From Flavobacterium sp. JAS (GTDB lineage: Bacteria > Bacteroidota > Bacteroidia > Flavobacteriales > Flavobacteriaceae), in contig NZ_JAJMOX010000011.1 of NCBI RefSeq assembly GCF_020991455.1, positions 62,001-126,000 of the forward strand: DNA of 64,000 bases, written 5' to 3'. Positions 36,480-42,867 of the stretch are shown here, piece by piece. Position numbers and translations under genes: made by a program. The notes below the pieces were generated by a model. It searched no databases and had not been told where the DNA came from. It worked only from the letters and a program-made list of their open reading frames with translations. Within the stretch, counting starts at the first letter, position 1; each line of letters opens with the position of its first letter.

Positions 36480-37493
36480 TTACTCTTCATATCGTAAAAT
36501 CGCTTTCTGAAGGATCTTTTTCATGCGATTCCGGAGATTTTCAGGACGTAGAACCTCGATTCCATCTCCAAAACCCAGAATTATGCGTTCCATTTCATAA
36601 TTTGGAGAAATAAACAAATGAACCACAATACTCTTATCCTCATTCTCCTTAATCAGCCTTTGTGTATGATGCAATGGTTTGGTCAAAACATAAGGCGCAT
36701 TGGCAGCATCAATCCAGAGTTCAATTTTTCTGGGTTGTAAACCCGAATTTACCGTCACGCCAATAATATTCTGATAATATACATCAGCATCAAAATCCTC
36801 CTCTATATAAGGAAGGTTAAAATCGTAGTCGATCGAAATGATTCTGTCCAATGCCAAATTCGTAATGGGTTGAGAACCTTTAGTTTTCCCAATCAAAAAC
36901 CATCGATTATTGAATTCCTTTAAAATAAAAGGATGAAAATGGAATTTAGTTTCCTCCCTCGATTTAAACGATTTATAAGTAATCACCAGCACAACCTTCT
37001 TGATAATCGCCTGATAAATCTCATCCAGATAATGCAGACCCTTTAATCCTTCGTTTTTATCCAGATAAATAACAGGCTTCGTATGCGATTTCTCCGAATA
37101 GATTTTATCCTCCAAACGCTGTAAAATATCCGATACATCATTAAACAACGAAAAGTCCTTAAACTGCTTCAACATCGAAACCGTTTCTGTCAAAACATTC
37201 ATATCCGTTTCTGTCAGCGGAATATCCGTAATCGTAAATTCGTCGTCCTCATATTTATAGAACTTCTTATCATAAACCACAATTGGCGCGTTATAACCCA
37301 GTTTTTCACTTCGCATCAGCTGAATATCCATTTGGATTGTTCGTTTACTAATCGGGTTTTCACGGCCTTCATATTCAAACAAAGCTTCAGAACAACATTC
37401 GATCAGATCCTCCAAAGTCCATTGCCGATATTTATTTTGTAGACATTTGTCTATCGTTTTGTACCGTATTAAGGCATTCTTGTTTTGAGACAT
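36480..37493 (-). CDS. WYL-domain transcriptional regulator of the RNA-repair locus
   Basis: 337 residues. An N-terminal HTH (about 10-70, WTLEDLIECCSEALFEYEGRENPISKRTIQMDIQ) is followed by a WYL domain (about 150-240; FNNRWFLIGKTKG and NLALDRIISID are the core) and the C-terminal WCX part (ISPNYEMERIILGFGDGIEVL). WYL proteins sense nucleic-acid-related ligands and control many defence and RNA-repair operons. It is the leftmost gene of the locus, on the strand opposite the repair genes, and probably recognises the palindromic operator found three times to its right. That link is inference. Confidence 0.86.
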   Translation of the reverse strand: MSQNKNALIRYKTIDKCLQNKYRQWTLEDLIECCSEALFEYEGRENPISKRTIQMDIQLMRSEKLGYNAPIVVYDKKFYKYEDDEFTITDIPLTETDMNVLTETVSMLKQFKDFSLFNDVSDILQRLEDKIYSEKSHTKPVIYLDKNEGLKGLHYLDEIYQAIIKKVVLVITYKSFKSREETKFHFHPFILKEFNNRWFLIGKTKGSQPITNLALDRIISIDYDFNLPYIEEDFDADVYYQNIIGVTVNSGLQPRKIELWIDAANAPYVLTKPLHHTQRLIKENEDKSIVVHLFISPNYEMERIILGFGDGIEVLRPENLRNRMKKILQKAILRYEE

Positions 37494-37504
37494 ATTATTT
37501 TGTT

Positions 37505-37638
37505 TTTGCTCGCAAAGTCGCGAAGTTTTTGTTTCTCGCAGATTATGCAGATTTGAGCAGATTTTTTTTAATCATTTTAATCCTTTAATCTGTGGCATAA
37601 AAAAAACTTGGTGACTTCGCTCCCGATAGCTATCGGGA
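37505..37638. repeat. Intergenic repeats with perfect 18-base palindrome
   Basis: Short near-repeats such as GCAAAGTCGCGAAG and CGCAGATTATGCAGATTTG, then the perfect palindrome TCCCGATAGCTATCGGGA at 37621-37638. Such strings recur in Flavobacterium spacers from memory; copy number needs a genome-wide search. Confidence 0.65.
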
Positions 37639-37668
37639 TTGCGCGATTAATTCAGCTTAGTATATTTT

Positions 37669-37759
37669 GGGCGTGTTTCGCCGCGGCGAATCGGGCTTTC
37701 GGCTTTATCTTTTGTTCCGTTCCACTTTACAAAAGGATATCGCCTCTATGCCTCACGCG
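37669..37759. repeat. Candidate dispersed intergenic element
   Basis: Stretch from GGGCGTG (37669) to CACGCG (37754) whose ends can pair. Inside are the palindrome CGCCGCGGCG and CGGGCTTTCGGCTTTATC. It abuts the HD gene stop codon. GC content is visibly higher than in its neighbours. I recall near-identical strings in other Flavobacterium spacers, but cannot verify this here. Confidence 0.6.
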
Positions 37760-37760
37760 T

Positions 37761-38375
37761 TTACGTCAAGAACAAAACCTCCCTTTCAATATTAAATCTC
37801 GCTTTCTTTTCATACAAATTCCTAAATTCATCCGTTTGAAAAATGAACTCATACTCCAGAAAATGTTTCAAAGCCTTTGCGCGTCCCGGTTTATAGAGAA
37901 AATCAGGATAAATGCGATATTCCTTTCTAATCTGTTCAAAGTAAATTTGATATTCCGACCAATCTCTGGCGAGAATCTTTAAATCAAAATCAATCAGCCA
38001 ATTAATATCTTCAACCGTATTATGCTGATGCAGTTGCGTCGCACAAATTATATCAAATACTAATTTCGAATTAAGATTAGAATCTTTCGGCAGAATCTTA
38101 ACCGCAAACTCGGCACTTTTGAGTTCATTATCTTTTTTACTGCTTATATAGATGTAGTCATGATAAAAGATCGAATACAAAACCTCATTTGGGAATTTGA
38201 GATTATCAAAATACATTTCAAAACATTCAATCATATCTTTAATAAGCGTCAGATTATGATAATGTCTAGATTTTTTAGAATATGCCTTTTCTAAATCAAA
38301 CCATTTTTTTTCAATTGCTTTTTCATCAAAGCCAATATTTGCAAGCAATTCGGTATATTTTTCCTTTAGATTCAT
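37761..38375 (-). CDS. Predicted HD-superfamily metal-dependent phosphohydrolase
   Basis: 204 residues. SRHYHNLTLIKDMIECFEM and LYSIFYHDYIYISSKKDNELKSA show the HD-type His and Asp ligands and the DNExKSA element of the COG4339-like group. Substrate unknown; such enzymes hydrolyse phosphate esters of nucleotides or RNA ends. It is divergent from the tRNA-like RNA 1, 36 bases from the first operator copy. It may therefore be controlled together with it, and may process 2',3'-cyclic or terminal phosphates in the repair pathway. This is inference. Confidence 0.8.
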   Translation of the reverse strand: MNLKEKYTELLANIGFDEKAIEKKWFDLEKAYSKKSRHYHNLTLIKDMIECFEMYFDNLKFPNEVLYSIFYHDYIYISSKKDNELKSAEFAVKILPKDSNLNSKLVFDIICATQLHQHNTVEDINWLIDFDLKILARDWSEYQIYFEQIRKEYRIYPDFLYKPGRAKALKHFLEYEFIFQTDEFRNLYEKKARFNIEREVLFLT

Positions 38376-38404
38376 ATTCTTGTTTTACTCAAATATAGAA
38401 TTCT

Positions 38405-38460
38405 TTTTTTACTGCGCAAAATAATTGCGTAGTGGTTTTGAAATCTTTGTAATGTCAAAA
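38405..38460 (+). promoter_or_regulatory. Operator-promoter copy 1 of RNA-repair regulon
   Basis: Core ACTGCGCA-N7-TGCGTAGTGG at 38411-38435, then AATCTTTG at 38442-38449, a -7-like element starting 16 bases after the first base of the right half-site. Copy 2 (38671-38726) is identical over 56 bases except for two positions. It drives the 190-nt tRNA-like RNA starting at 38466 and lies beside the HD gene start on the other strand. Confidence 0.75.
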
Positions 38461-38465
38461 CGAAA

Positions 38466-38655
38466 GGCCTTGTAGCTTAAAAGGAAAAGCCTACAGAAAA
38501 ATACGAGCTGTAGAGTTTGCGGATATTCCGGTTAGACCCGAGCGGACTAATGGGTAGAATTTACAGAAGCACCGAAATCGCTAAGGAAAGTAGGGAAGCG
38601 TATTTAGAGCCGCAATGCCCGAAAGGGAATATGAGTTCGAATCTCATCAGGGTCA
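38466..38655 (+). ncRNA. tRNA-like RNA 1, intact acceptor, D and T arms with a 140-nt insert
   Basis: The 7-bp acceptor stem GGCCTTG (38466-38472) pairs with CAGGGTC (38648-38654) with two G-U pairs. D arm: GCTT / AAGC around a loop with GG. T arm: ATGAG / CTCAT around TTCGAAT (38631-38647), the canonical T loop. Position 8 is T and the discriminator is A. Instead of an anticodon arm, the middle has a 6-bp hairpin CTACAG / CTGTAG (38491-38513, 11-nt loop), a long-range TTGCGG / CCGCAA helix (38517-38522 with 38610-38615), possible pseudoknot partners TTAG-ACCC / CTAA-GGGT, and CCC-GAAA-GGG (38618-38627). No CCA is encoded. It resembles neither tmRNA nor a normal tRNA. Function unknown. Confidence 0.78.
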
Positions 38656-38670
38656 CAAAAAAATAAAGAT

Positions 38671-38726
38671 TTTTTTACTGCGCAGAATAATTGCGTAGTG
38701 GTATTGAAATCTTTGTAATGTCAAAA
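38671..38726 (+). promoter_or_regulatory. Operator-promoter copy 2 of RNA-repair regulon
   Basis: ACTGCGCA-N7-TGCGTAGTGG at 38677-38701 with AATCTTTG at 38708-38715, spacing identical to copy 1. It would drive the structured array and the RING/TerD gene that follows. Confidence 0.75.
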
Positions 38727-38767
38727 AGGAACAACAAGTTCATTGAAATAAAAAATTGAGTTAACAA

Positions 38768-38815
38768 GGTCAAGTATAAGTTACTTCGAAAAACTTTCCA
38801 CGTACACACTTATAC
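38768..38815 (+). ncRNA. GGTCAA-N7-TTACTTC element 1
   Basis: GGTCAA (38768-38773), variable GTATAAG (38774-38780), TTACTTC (38781-38787). The 7-nt segment is exactly complementary to CTTATAC at 38809-38815, closing a 28-nt loop. First of five copies in the leader of the RING/TerD gene. Confidence 0.65.
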
Positions 38816-38841
38816 CATTACCGGTTAACGCAATTTAAATT

Positions 38842-38958
38842 GAAGCAGTAGCTCAGCGGTAGAGCAGGTAGTTTTGAAATTATCCTTAAAAGGTCAATCT
38901 AAACTTACTTCTTACACTTTTAATGTCCGTGTCGTGGGTTCGAATCCCATCTGCTTCA
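38842..38958 (+). ncRNA. tRNA-like RNA 2, interrupted in the anticodon region
   Basis: Perfect acceptor stem GAAGCAG (38842-38848) / CTGCTTC (38951-38957), TA at positions 8-9, canonical D arm GCTC-AGCGGTA-GAGC (38851-38865), and T arm GTGGG-TTCGAAT-CCCAT (38934-38950) with discriminator A. It is 117 nt instead of about 75. The segment between the D and T arms holds GGTAGTTTTGAAATTATCC, for which I find no unbulged 5-bp anticodon stem, then motif copy 2 (38892-38911). It could be a tRNA derivative with an inserted element or a disrupted tRNA gene. The exact D and T arms suggest selection on the tRNA-like ends. A tRNA-Gln-like TTG loop is possible but unproven. Confidence 0.75.
38892..38911 (+). 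repeat. GGTCAA-N7-TTACTTC element 2 inside tRNA-like RNA 2
   Basis: GGTCAA, TCTAAAC, TTACTTC. Unlike the other four copies, I find no reverse complement of its 7-nt segment downstream; TTAAAA and TTTTAA flanking it (38886-38891, 38918-38923) could form an alternative helix. Confidence 0.6.
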
Positions 38959-38966
38959 CTATTAAT

Positions 38967-39028
38967 GGTCAATTAAAACTTACTTCAGAACACGGCTAAT
39001 TTCGGTTCGAATCCGAACATAGTTTTAA
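38967..39028 (+). ncRNA. GGTCAA-N7-TTACTTC element 3, contains a tRNA T arm
   Basis: GGTCAA (38967-38972), TTAAAAC (38973-38979) complementary to GTTTTAA at 39022-39028, and TTACTTC (38980-38986). Within the 42-nt loop lies a canonical T arm TTCGG-TTCGAAT-CCGAA (39001-39017). The 7-bp closing helix plus T arm looks like a shortened tRNA with a 7-bp acceptor stem. Confidence 0.72.
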
Positions 39029-39049
39029 AATCATCATTAATAAAATGAG

Positions 39050-39109
39050 GGTCAAGATTAGCTTACTTCTGGGGAAACCCAACAAACTGTCACTTTGAAT
39101 TAGCTAATT
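39050..39109 (+). ncRNA. GGTCAA-N7-TTACTTC element 4
   Basis: GGTCAA (39050-39055), GATTAGC (39056-39062) pairs with GCTAATT (39103-39109) with one G-U pair, TTACTTC (39063-39069). The 40-nt loop contains a GGG-GAAA-CCC hairpin (39071-39080). Confidence 0.68.
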
Positions 39110-39127
39110 CATTACACTCAGATTTAA

Positions 39128-39174
39128 GGTCAAGTGTTTCTTACTTCAAATCTTTTAGGTAGAACTAGAAACAC
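39128..39174 (+). ncRNA. GGTCAA-N7-TTACTTC element 5
   Basis: GGTCAA (39128-39133), GTGTTTC (39134-39140) exactly complementary to GAAACAC (39168-39174), TTACTTC (39141-39147), 27-nt loop. It ends 29 bases before the RING/TerD start codon, so it is part of that mRNA leader or is processed from it. Confidence 0.68.
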
Positions 39175-39203
39175 AATTATCTAAATTTTAAAAATTAAAA
39201 AAA

Positions 39204-41444
39204 ATGAAAACAAAAGAATTATTAAAAATCAGTCTGCGTCAAAACGCAATTTTCATTCCATCAGAAATGATTGCGAATGACATTAAAAATTTATCAGGAA
39301 CAACATCGGTTTTATTAGCCAATGTTTCAAAACTAGGATTTACATTTTCTGAATCGTTATTACACGCTTTAAACAATGTAAACCCGAATTATAAAGTTGA
39401 GGTTTTAGAAGTTCTAAGAGAAGTTTTAGGAACAGATAAAAACTGGACACCATTGGTAAAAGAATGGAATGTTCCAACAGGAGAATCTGTTTTGGACCAT
39501 ATAATCACGTATTTCGGAAATATTTTCCAGACTAAAAACGGAACAACTTTACAATGCGGACACATTATTCCAGATAATACTTTTCCTTTAGAAAGATATA
39601 ATGGATGTCCGTTTTGCGGAACTCCATTTGAATTCGGTAAAATCGAAAACTTCGGACAAGAAAGCAAATTAAAAATGCTTGAATTGTGGACAGAAAAAGA
39701 ATTGGAAGATTTCTACAAGTCATTGTTACAATCTAAAACTGCTTTAGACGCTACGCAGGTAGAGAGTTTAAAAACAGCGATGAAATATTTGGCTTTGCCA
39801 AAAACAGATATAGCAATGAAGGAAACTTTAATGCTGGTAATCGATCTTTTGATTGAAAACGGTAAAGAAGACGAAGCGTCTCAATTTTTAAAAACGCCAA
39901 CAGATATCTTAAGATACTTATGGTATAAAAATACCGGAATGCTTCAAATTATTGAGCCAAAAACGATTGTGAAACGAGTATCAAAAAATGCGCAGCATTT
40001 TCACCATGTTCTAAATACAAGCGCGCAGGCGAGAGTTGCCTCTCAAAAAGATTTGAAACTTAAATATTCCCGAAAAGAATGTTTGATGGTCGCATCCTGG
40101 TTGAATAATATGGATATAGAAGTGGAAGCAATGTGCGAAATCATGCATCCAAAAAGAGGAATGTGGGTTCGTTTTATCCGAGCATTGCGTTTGGCAGAAT
40201 ACAGCAAAAGAAAAGGTTTTGAAAAATTAGCTTTTTTAATGGATGTATTTTACAATCAGGTTTATGATGTTTGGCAAAGTAAAGTAAACACTTCAAGATT
40301 AAAATTTGATGCAGATAAAACATTTGCATTATTGAAACAACGTCCGGGATTGTTTGCACGTTCGTTATTTTCGAATATGCTATGGTTTGGAGCCGAAGAA
40401 ACAATTGCACATTTTGAAGAAATCATCGATAAAGTTCCGGCTCGATTGGTGTTTACCTTAAATATGTATGCTCAAAATTATTTTGATAAAAACATGCAGC
40501 GAAGCGTGAAACCTTTGGGCGGAACAAACAAGCGAGTTGAACCAAACGGTTTATTAAAATTGTACGAAGATTTTCAGTTGGAAGAAATGAAAAACCAAAT
40601 CGAAAAATTATGTCTTTTGGCCATGAAAAAACGATTTGCAGCAGTTTCTAACACAAACAAAACAATGTATATCGATCCGCAATTATTTAATATTCCGGTT
40701 TCTATAGGAGATCGAAGTGATACCGTTCAGGATTTGCCAGTTGCTTTAATGGGAACACGTTTCCCAATTGAAGGAAACGAAGTGCGATTGTTTATGCAAT
40801 GGGGAAAGGATTTGCCTGCACAGCATTTAGATATGGATTTAAGCTGTCATATTGCTTACGAAGACAAGTCGGATATCTGTTCTTTCAGCCGATTGACAAC
40901 CACTGGATGTCAGCATAGCGGTGATATCAGAAGTATTCCGAATAAAATTGGAACAGCTGAATATATCAACATCAACATCGACGAATTGGCGAAAGCCAAT
41001 GCAAAATTTGTAACTTTTACTTGCAATGCATACAGCAACGGAAGTATTACGCCAAATTTGATTGTTGGTTGGATGAACAGCAAATACCCGATGAAAATTT
41101 CGGAGCGAACAGGTGTGGCATACGATCCGTCGTGTGTAGATCATCAGGTTCGTGTAACGCAGAATGTGGCGAAAGGTTTGGTTTTCGGAGTTTTGGATGT
41201 AGCCAAAAGAGAAATCGTTTGGTTAGAGATGACCTTCGGAGGACAAGTTGTTCAAGGTTTGGATTTTAAAGGAGTTCAGGCGTTGTTATCAAAACTAAAC
41301 AGCAAATTGAACATAGGTAGTTTGTTACAACTTAAAGCGGAAGCCCAAGGTTTAACAATTACCAAAGATCAAAATGCCGATGAGGTTTACGATGCACAAT
41401 GGGCAATAAATGCTGCGGCAGTTACGCAATTATTAATTGATTAA
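39204..41444 (+). CDS. RING-like zinc-finger protein with C-terminal TerD-like domain (MXAN_6230/SCO0854-like)
   Basis: 746 residues. A helical N-terminal part is followed by a zinc-finger-like segment: LQCGH (Cys118, His120) and CPFCGTPF (Cys135, Cys138), a CxH-x14-CxxC pattern. A long helical region (about 150-480) follows. The C-terminal about 500-690 resembles the TerD/calcium-binding stress fold: LFMQWGKDLPAQHLDMDLSC, CQHSGDIRSIPNKIGTAEYI and EIVWLEMTFGGQV. I recognise the arrangement as the MXAN_6230/SCO0854 RING group, though I cannot confirm it by search. No TROVE/Ro60 domain is visible. Adjacent tRNA-like RNAs and RNA ligase suggest a scaffold that holds RNA or the repair enzymes; this is inference. 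First protein gene after operator copy 2. Confidence 0.68.
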   Translation: MKTKELLKISLRQNAIFIPSEMIANDIKNLSGTTSVLLANVSKLGFTFSESLLHALNNVNPNYKVEVLEVLREVLGTDKNWTPLVKEWNVPTGESVLDHIITYFGNIFQTKNGTTLQCGHIIPDNTFPLERYNGCPFCGTPFEFGKIENFGQESKLKMLELWTEKELEDFYKSLLQSKTALDATQVESLKTAMKYLALPKTDIAMKETLMLVIDLLIENGKEDEASQFLKTPTDILRYLWYKNTGMLQIIEPKTIVKRVSKNAQHFHHVLNTSAQARVASQKDLKLKYSRKECLMVASWLNNMDIEVEAMCEIMHPKRGMWVRFIRALRLAEYSKRKGFEKLAFLMDVFYNQVYDVWQSKVNTSRLKFDADKTFALLKQRPGLFARSLFSNMLWFGAEETIAHFEEIIDKVPARLVFTLNMYAQNYFDKNMQRSVKPLGGTNKRVEPNGLLKLYEDFQLEEMKNQIEKLCLLAMKKRFAAVSNTNKTMYIDPQLFNIPVSIGDRSDTVQDLPVALMGTRFPIEGNEVRLFMQWGKDLPAQHLDMDLSCHIAYEDKSDICSFSRLTTTGCQHSGDIRSIPNKIGTAEYININIDELAKANAKFVTFTCNAYSNGSITPNLIVGWMNSKYPMKISERTGVAYDPSCVDHQVRVTQNVAKGLVFGVLDVAKREIVWLEMTFGGQVVQGLDFKGVQALLSKLNSKLNIGSLLQLKAEAQGLTITKDQNADEVYDAQWAINAAAVTQLLID

Positions 41445-41448
41445 ATTT

Positions 41449-41483
41449 AAACCACGGATTCTTAATTGGATTCGTGGTTTTTG
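41449..41483 (+). terminator. Terminator after RING/TerD gene
   Basis: ACCACG and CGTGGT arms (41452-41457, 41474-41479) extended by GATT / AATC-like pairing, with a T-run at 41478-41482. It may partly separate the RING/TerD transcript from the genes downstream. Confidence 0.7.
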
Positions 41484-41503
41484 AACTTTATAAACAAGAG
41501 ATT

Positions 41504-42031
41504 ATGACAATTAATGATTTAAAATATAAGATTGAAAAGAATTTTAGAAAGATAAAACTTCAAAATGATATTTATGGATTTCAAATTCAACCAAATACTA
41601 AATTTTTAAAAGGCATTAGCAGAAAAGAAATTGATAAGTTGGAAATATTATTTGGGTTTGTTTTTCCAAAGATTTATCATGAAATACTGTTGGTTATTGG
41701 TGGATTTGACATTAAAGAAATTTCAATAGATCCAGATGGAGATGAGATAAAATTTAATGATTGTTTTTATCAATATCCGCGAGATATTGAGAAATCTAAA
41801 TGGCTGGTTGAAGAAATAAATGAAAACAAGATATATGCAGAATCTGCTCTTTGTGAATCAGGTTTTGATGTTTCTAAGATTGTTGGTTACGTTCCAATTT
41901 ATAGTCATAGAGCATTAGTTGTTTTTGAAAATAAAAATCTTTCACCGGTTATTTCGGCTTGGGGGTCCGATATAATTGTATATGGAAACAATTTAGAGGA
42001 ATATTTAAAGAACGAATTTTTGAGATATTAA
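41504..42031 (+). CDS. SMI1/KNR4 (SUKH)-fold protein
   Basis: 175 residues from the ATG at 41504. ISRKEIDKLEILFGFVFPKIYHEILLVIGGFDI matches the SUKH N-terminal helix-strand pattern (E..LG..FP..Y..FL...GG), and the rest is beta-rich to EYLKNEFLRY. SUKH proteins are mostly immunity proteins against polymorphic nuclease toxins, including RNases. Lying between the RING/TerD gene and the nucleotidyltransferases, it may have been inserted there or may protect against an RNase whose damage the system repairs. No toxin gene is adjacent. A GTG at 41474 overlaps the terminator and is less likely. Confidence 0.75.
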   Translation: MTINDLKYKIEKNFRKIKLQNDIYGFQIQPNTKFLKGISRKEIDKLEILFGFVFPKIYHEILLVIGGFDIKEISIDPDGDEIKFNDCFYQYPRDIEKSKWLVEEINENKIYAESALCESGFDVSKIVGYVPIYSHRALVVFENKNLSPVISAWGSDIIVYGNNLEEYLKNEFLRY

Positions 42032-42095
42032 TAATTATATGAAATAATCATACAATGATGCAACAATTTATGCCATCATTTAATGCAATTACAAA

Positions 42096-42866
42096 ATGAA
42101 AAATGCTTTCCCTTATCCGTATTATATTTATGGTTCTGATGATTCTACAGATCAGGATGTTATTATTATAGTTCCAAAAGAAGATATGCCGGGAACGCAG
42201 GAAGAAAGGAAAAATAAGGTCTTTTTTCTTTTGAAAGAATACAATCTGAATTGGAATGCAACATTGGCGGTAATCGAAAAAGGAATAATCTCGGATACAA
42301 TTTACACTAAATCCTGGATTGATTCTCTCAATAATGCATTGCTTGAAACCTATAGTCTACATCAGCAGGAATATGAATTATCGATAACCAAAAAACAAAT
42401 CAGAAACAAAACACTGGCTATTTACAAAGCCGTTCGTACCGTTTTGACCATGTTGACACGAACAGAATATAGAACTCGGATTCGACCAATTATAAAAGGA
42501 ATACATGATTTTAATTTGAAACTGGAAGTACTGGACAAAATAGATTTTCTTTCACTTTCAGAGTTTCATCAGAAGAATACGAGAGATGAAGATATTTGGA
42601 AAATTATAGCTTTTTATGTCGGACAAAATATCGCACTAATCGAAAATGATATTGAAATATATACCAAAAAGAATTTCGTAAACCATTTCGATGATTTGGA
42701 TGCATTTATATATAGAAAAACAATTTCGGCAGAAGATAAAATGATATTACAAAAATATATCAAACATTGGCTGAAACTGCTTCATAATTTTGGAGAATTT
42801 AAATCGGCAAATGGTTTTTTGACTTGTAATAATGAATGCATCGATATGTTAAATGAAAAATTTTAA
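42096..42866 (+). CDS. Minimal nucleotidyltransferase-fold protein A of RNA-repair locus
   Basis: 256 residues. The start YYIYGSDDSTDQDVIIIV carries the Pol-beta-type G-S-x7-8-D-x-D metal motif (Gly13-Ser14, Asp19, Asp21). A helical part follows (about 60-256). The gene behind it encodes a paralogue with the same motif and similar length. RNA-repair clusters often include nucleotidyltransferases that rebuild or block 3' ends before ligation; here two copies act beside ligase and kinase-phosphatase. I do not recognise a closer family name. A third conserved Asp/Glu of the strand after the motif was not located with certainty. Confidence 0.72.
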   Translation: MKNAFPYPYYIYGSDDSTDQDVIIIVPKEDMPGTQEERKNKVFFLLKEYNLNWNATLAVIEKGIISDTIYTKSWIDSLNNALLETYSLHQQEYELSITKKQIRNKTLAIYKAVRTVLTMLTRTEYRTRIRPIIKGIHDFNLKLEVLDKIDFLSLSEFHQKNTRDEDIWKIIAFYVGQNIALIENDIEIYTKKNFVNHFDDLDAFIYRKTISAEDKMILQKYIKHWLKLLHNFGEFKSANGFLTCNNECIDMLNEKF

Positions 42867-42867
42867 A

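Noticed and set aside
38466..38655. tmRNA
   Set aside because: Too short at 190 nt, no tag reading frame recognised, and the D arm has a real stem, which tmRNA lacks.
38466..38655. Group I or group II intron in a tRNA gene
   Set aside because: No recognisable conserved catalytic core or typical boundary sequence was found, and the insert is only about 140 nt.
38842..38958. An ordinary tRNA gene
   Set aside because: At 117 nt it is too long, and no unbulged anticodon stem can be drawn from the sequence between D and T arms.
38768..39174. CRISPR-like array of the GGTCAA-N7-TTACTTC units
   Set aside because: Variable segments are only 7 bases, unit spacing is irregular, and the variable part is self-complementary downstream; no cas gene lies near.
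39204..41444. TROVE/Ro60 protein
   Set aside because: The N-terminal segment and C-terminal region look like a RING finger and TerD-like fold; no TROVE motif was seen.
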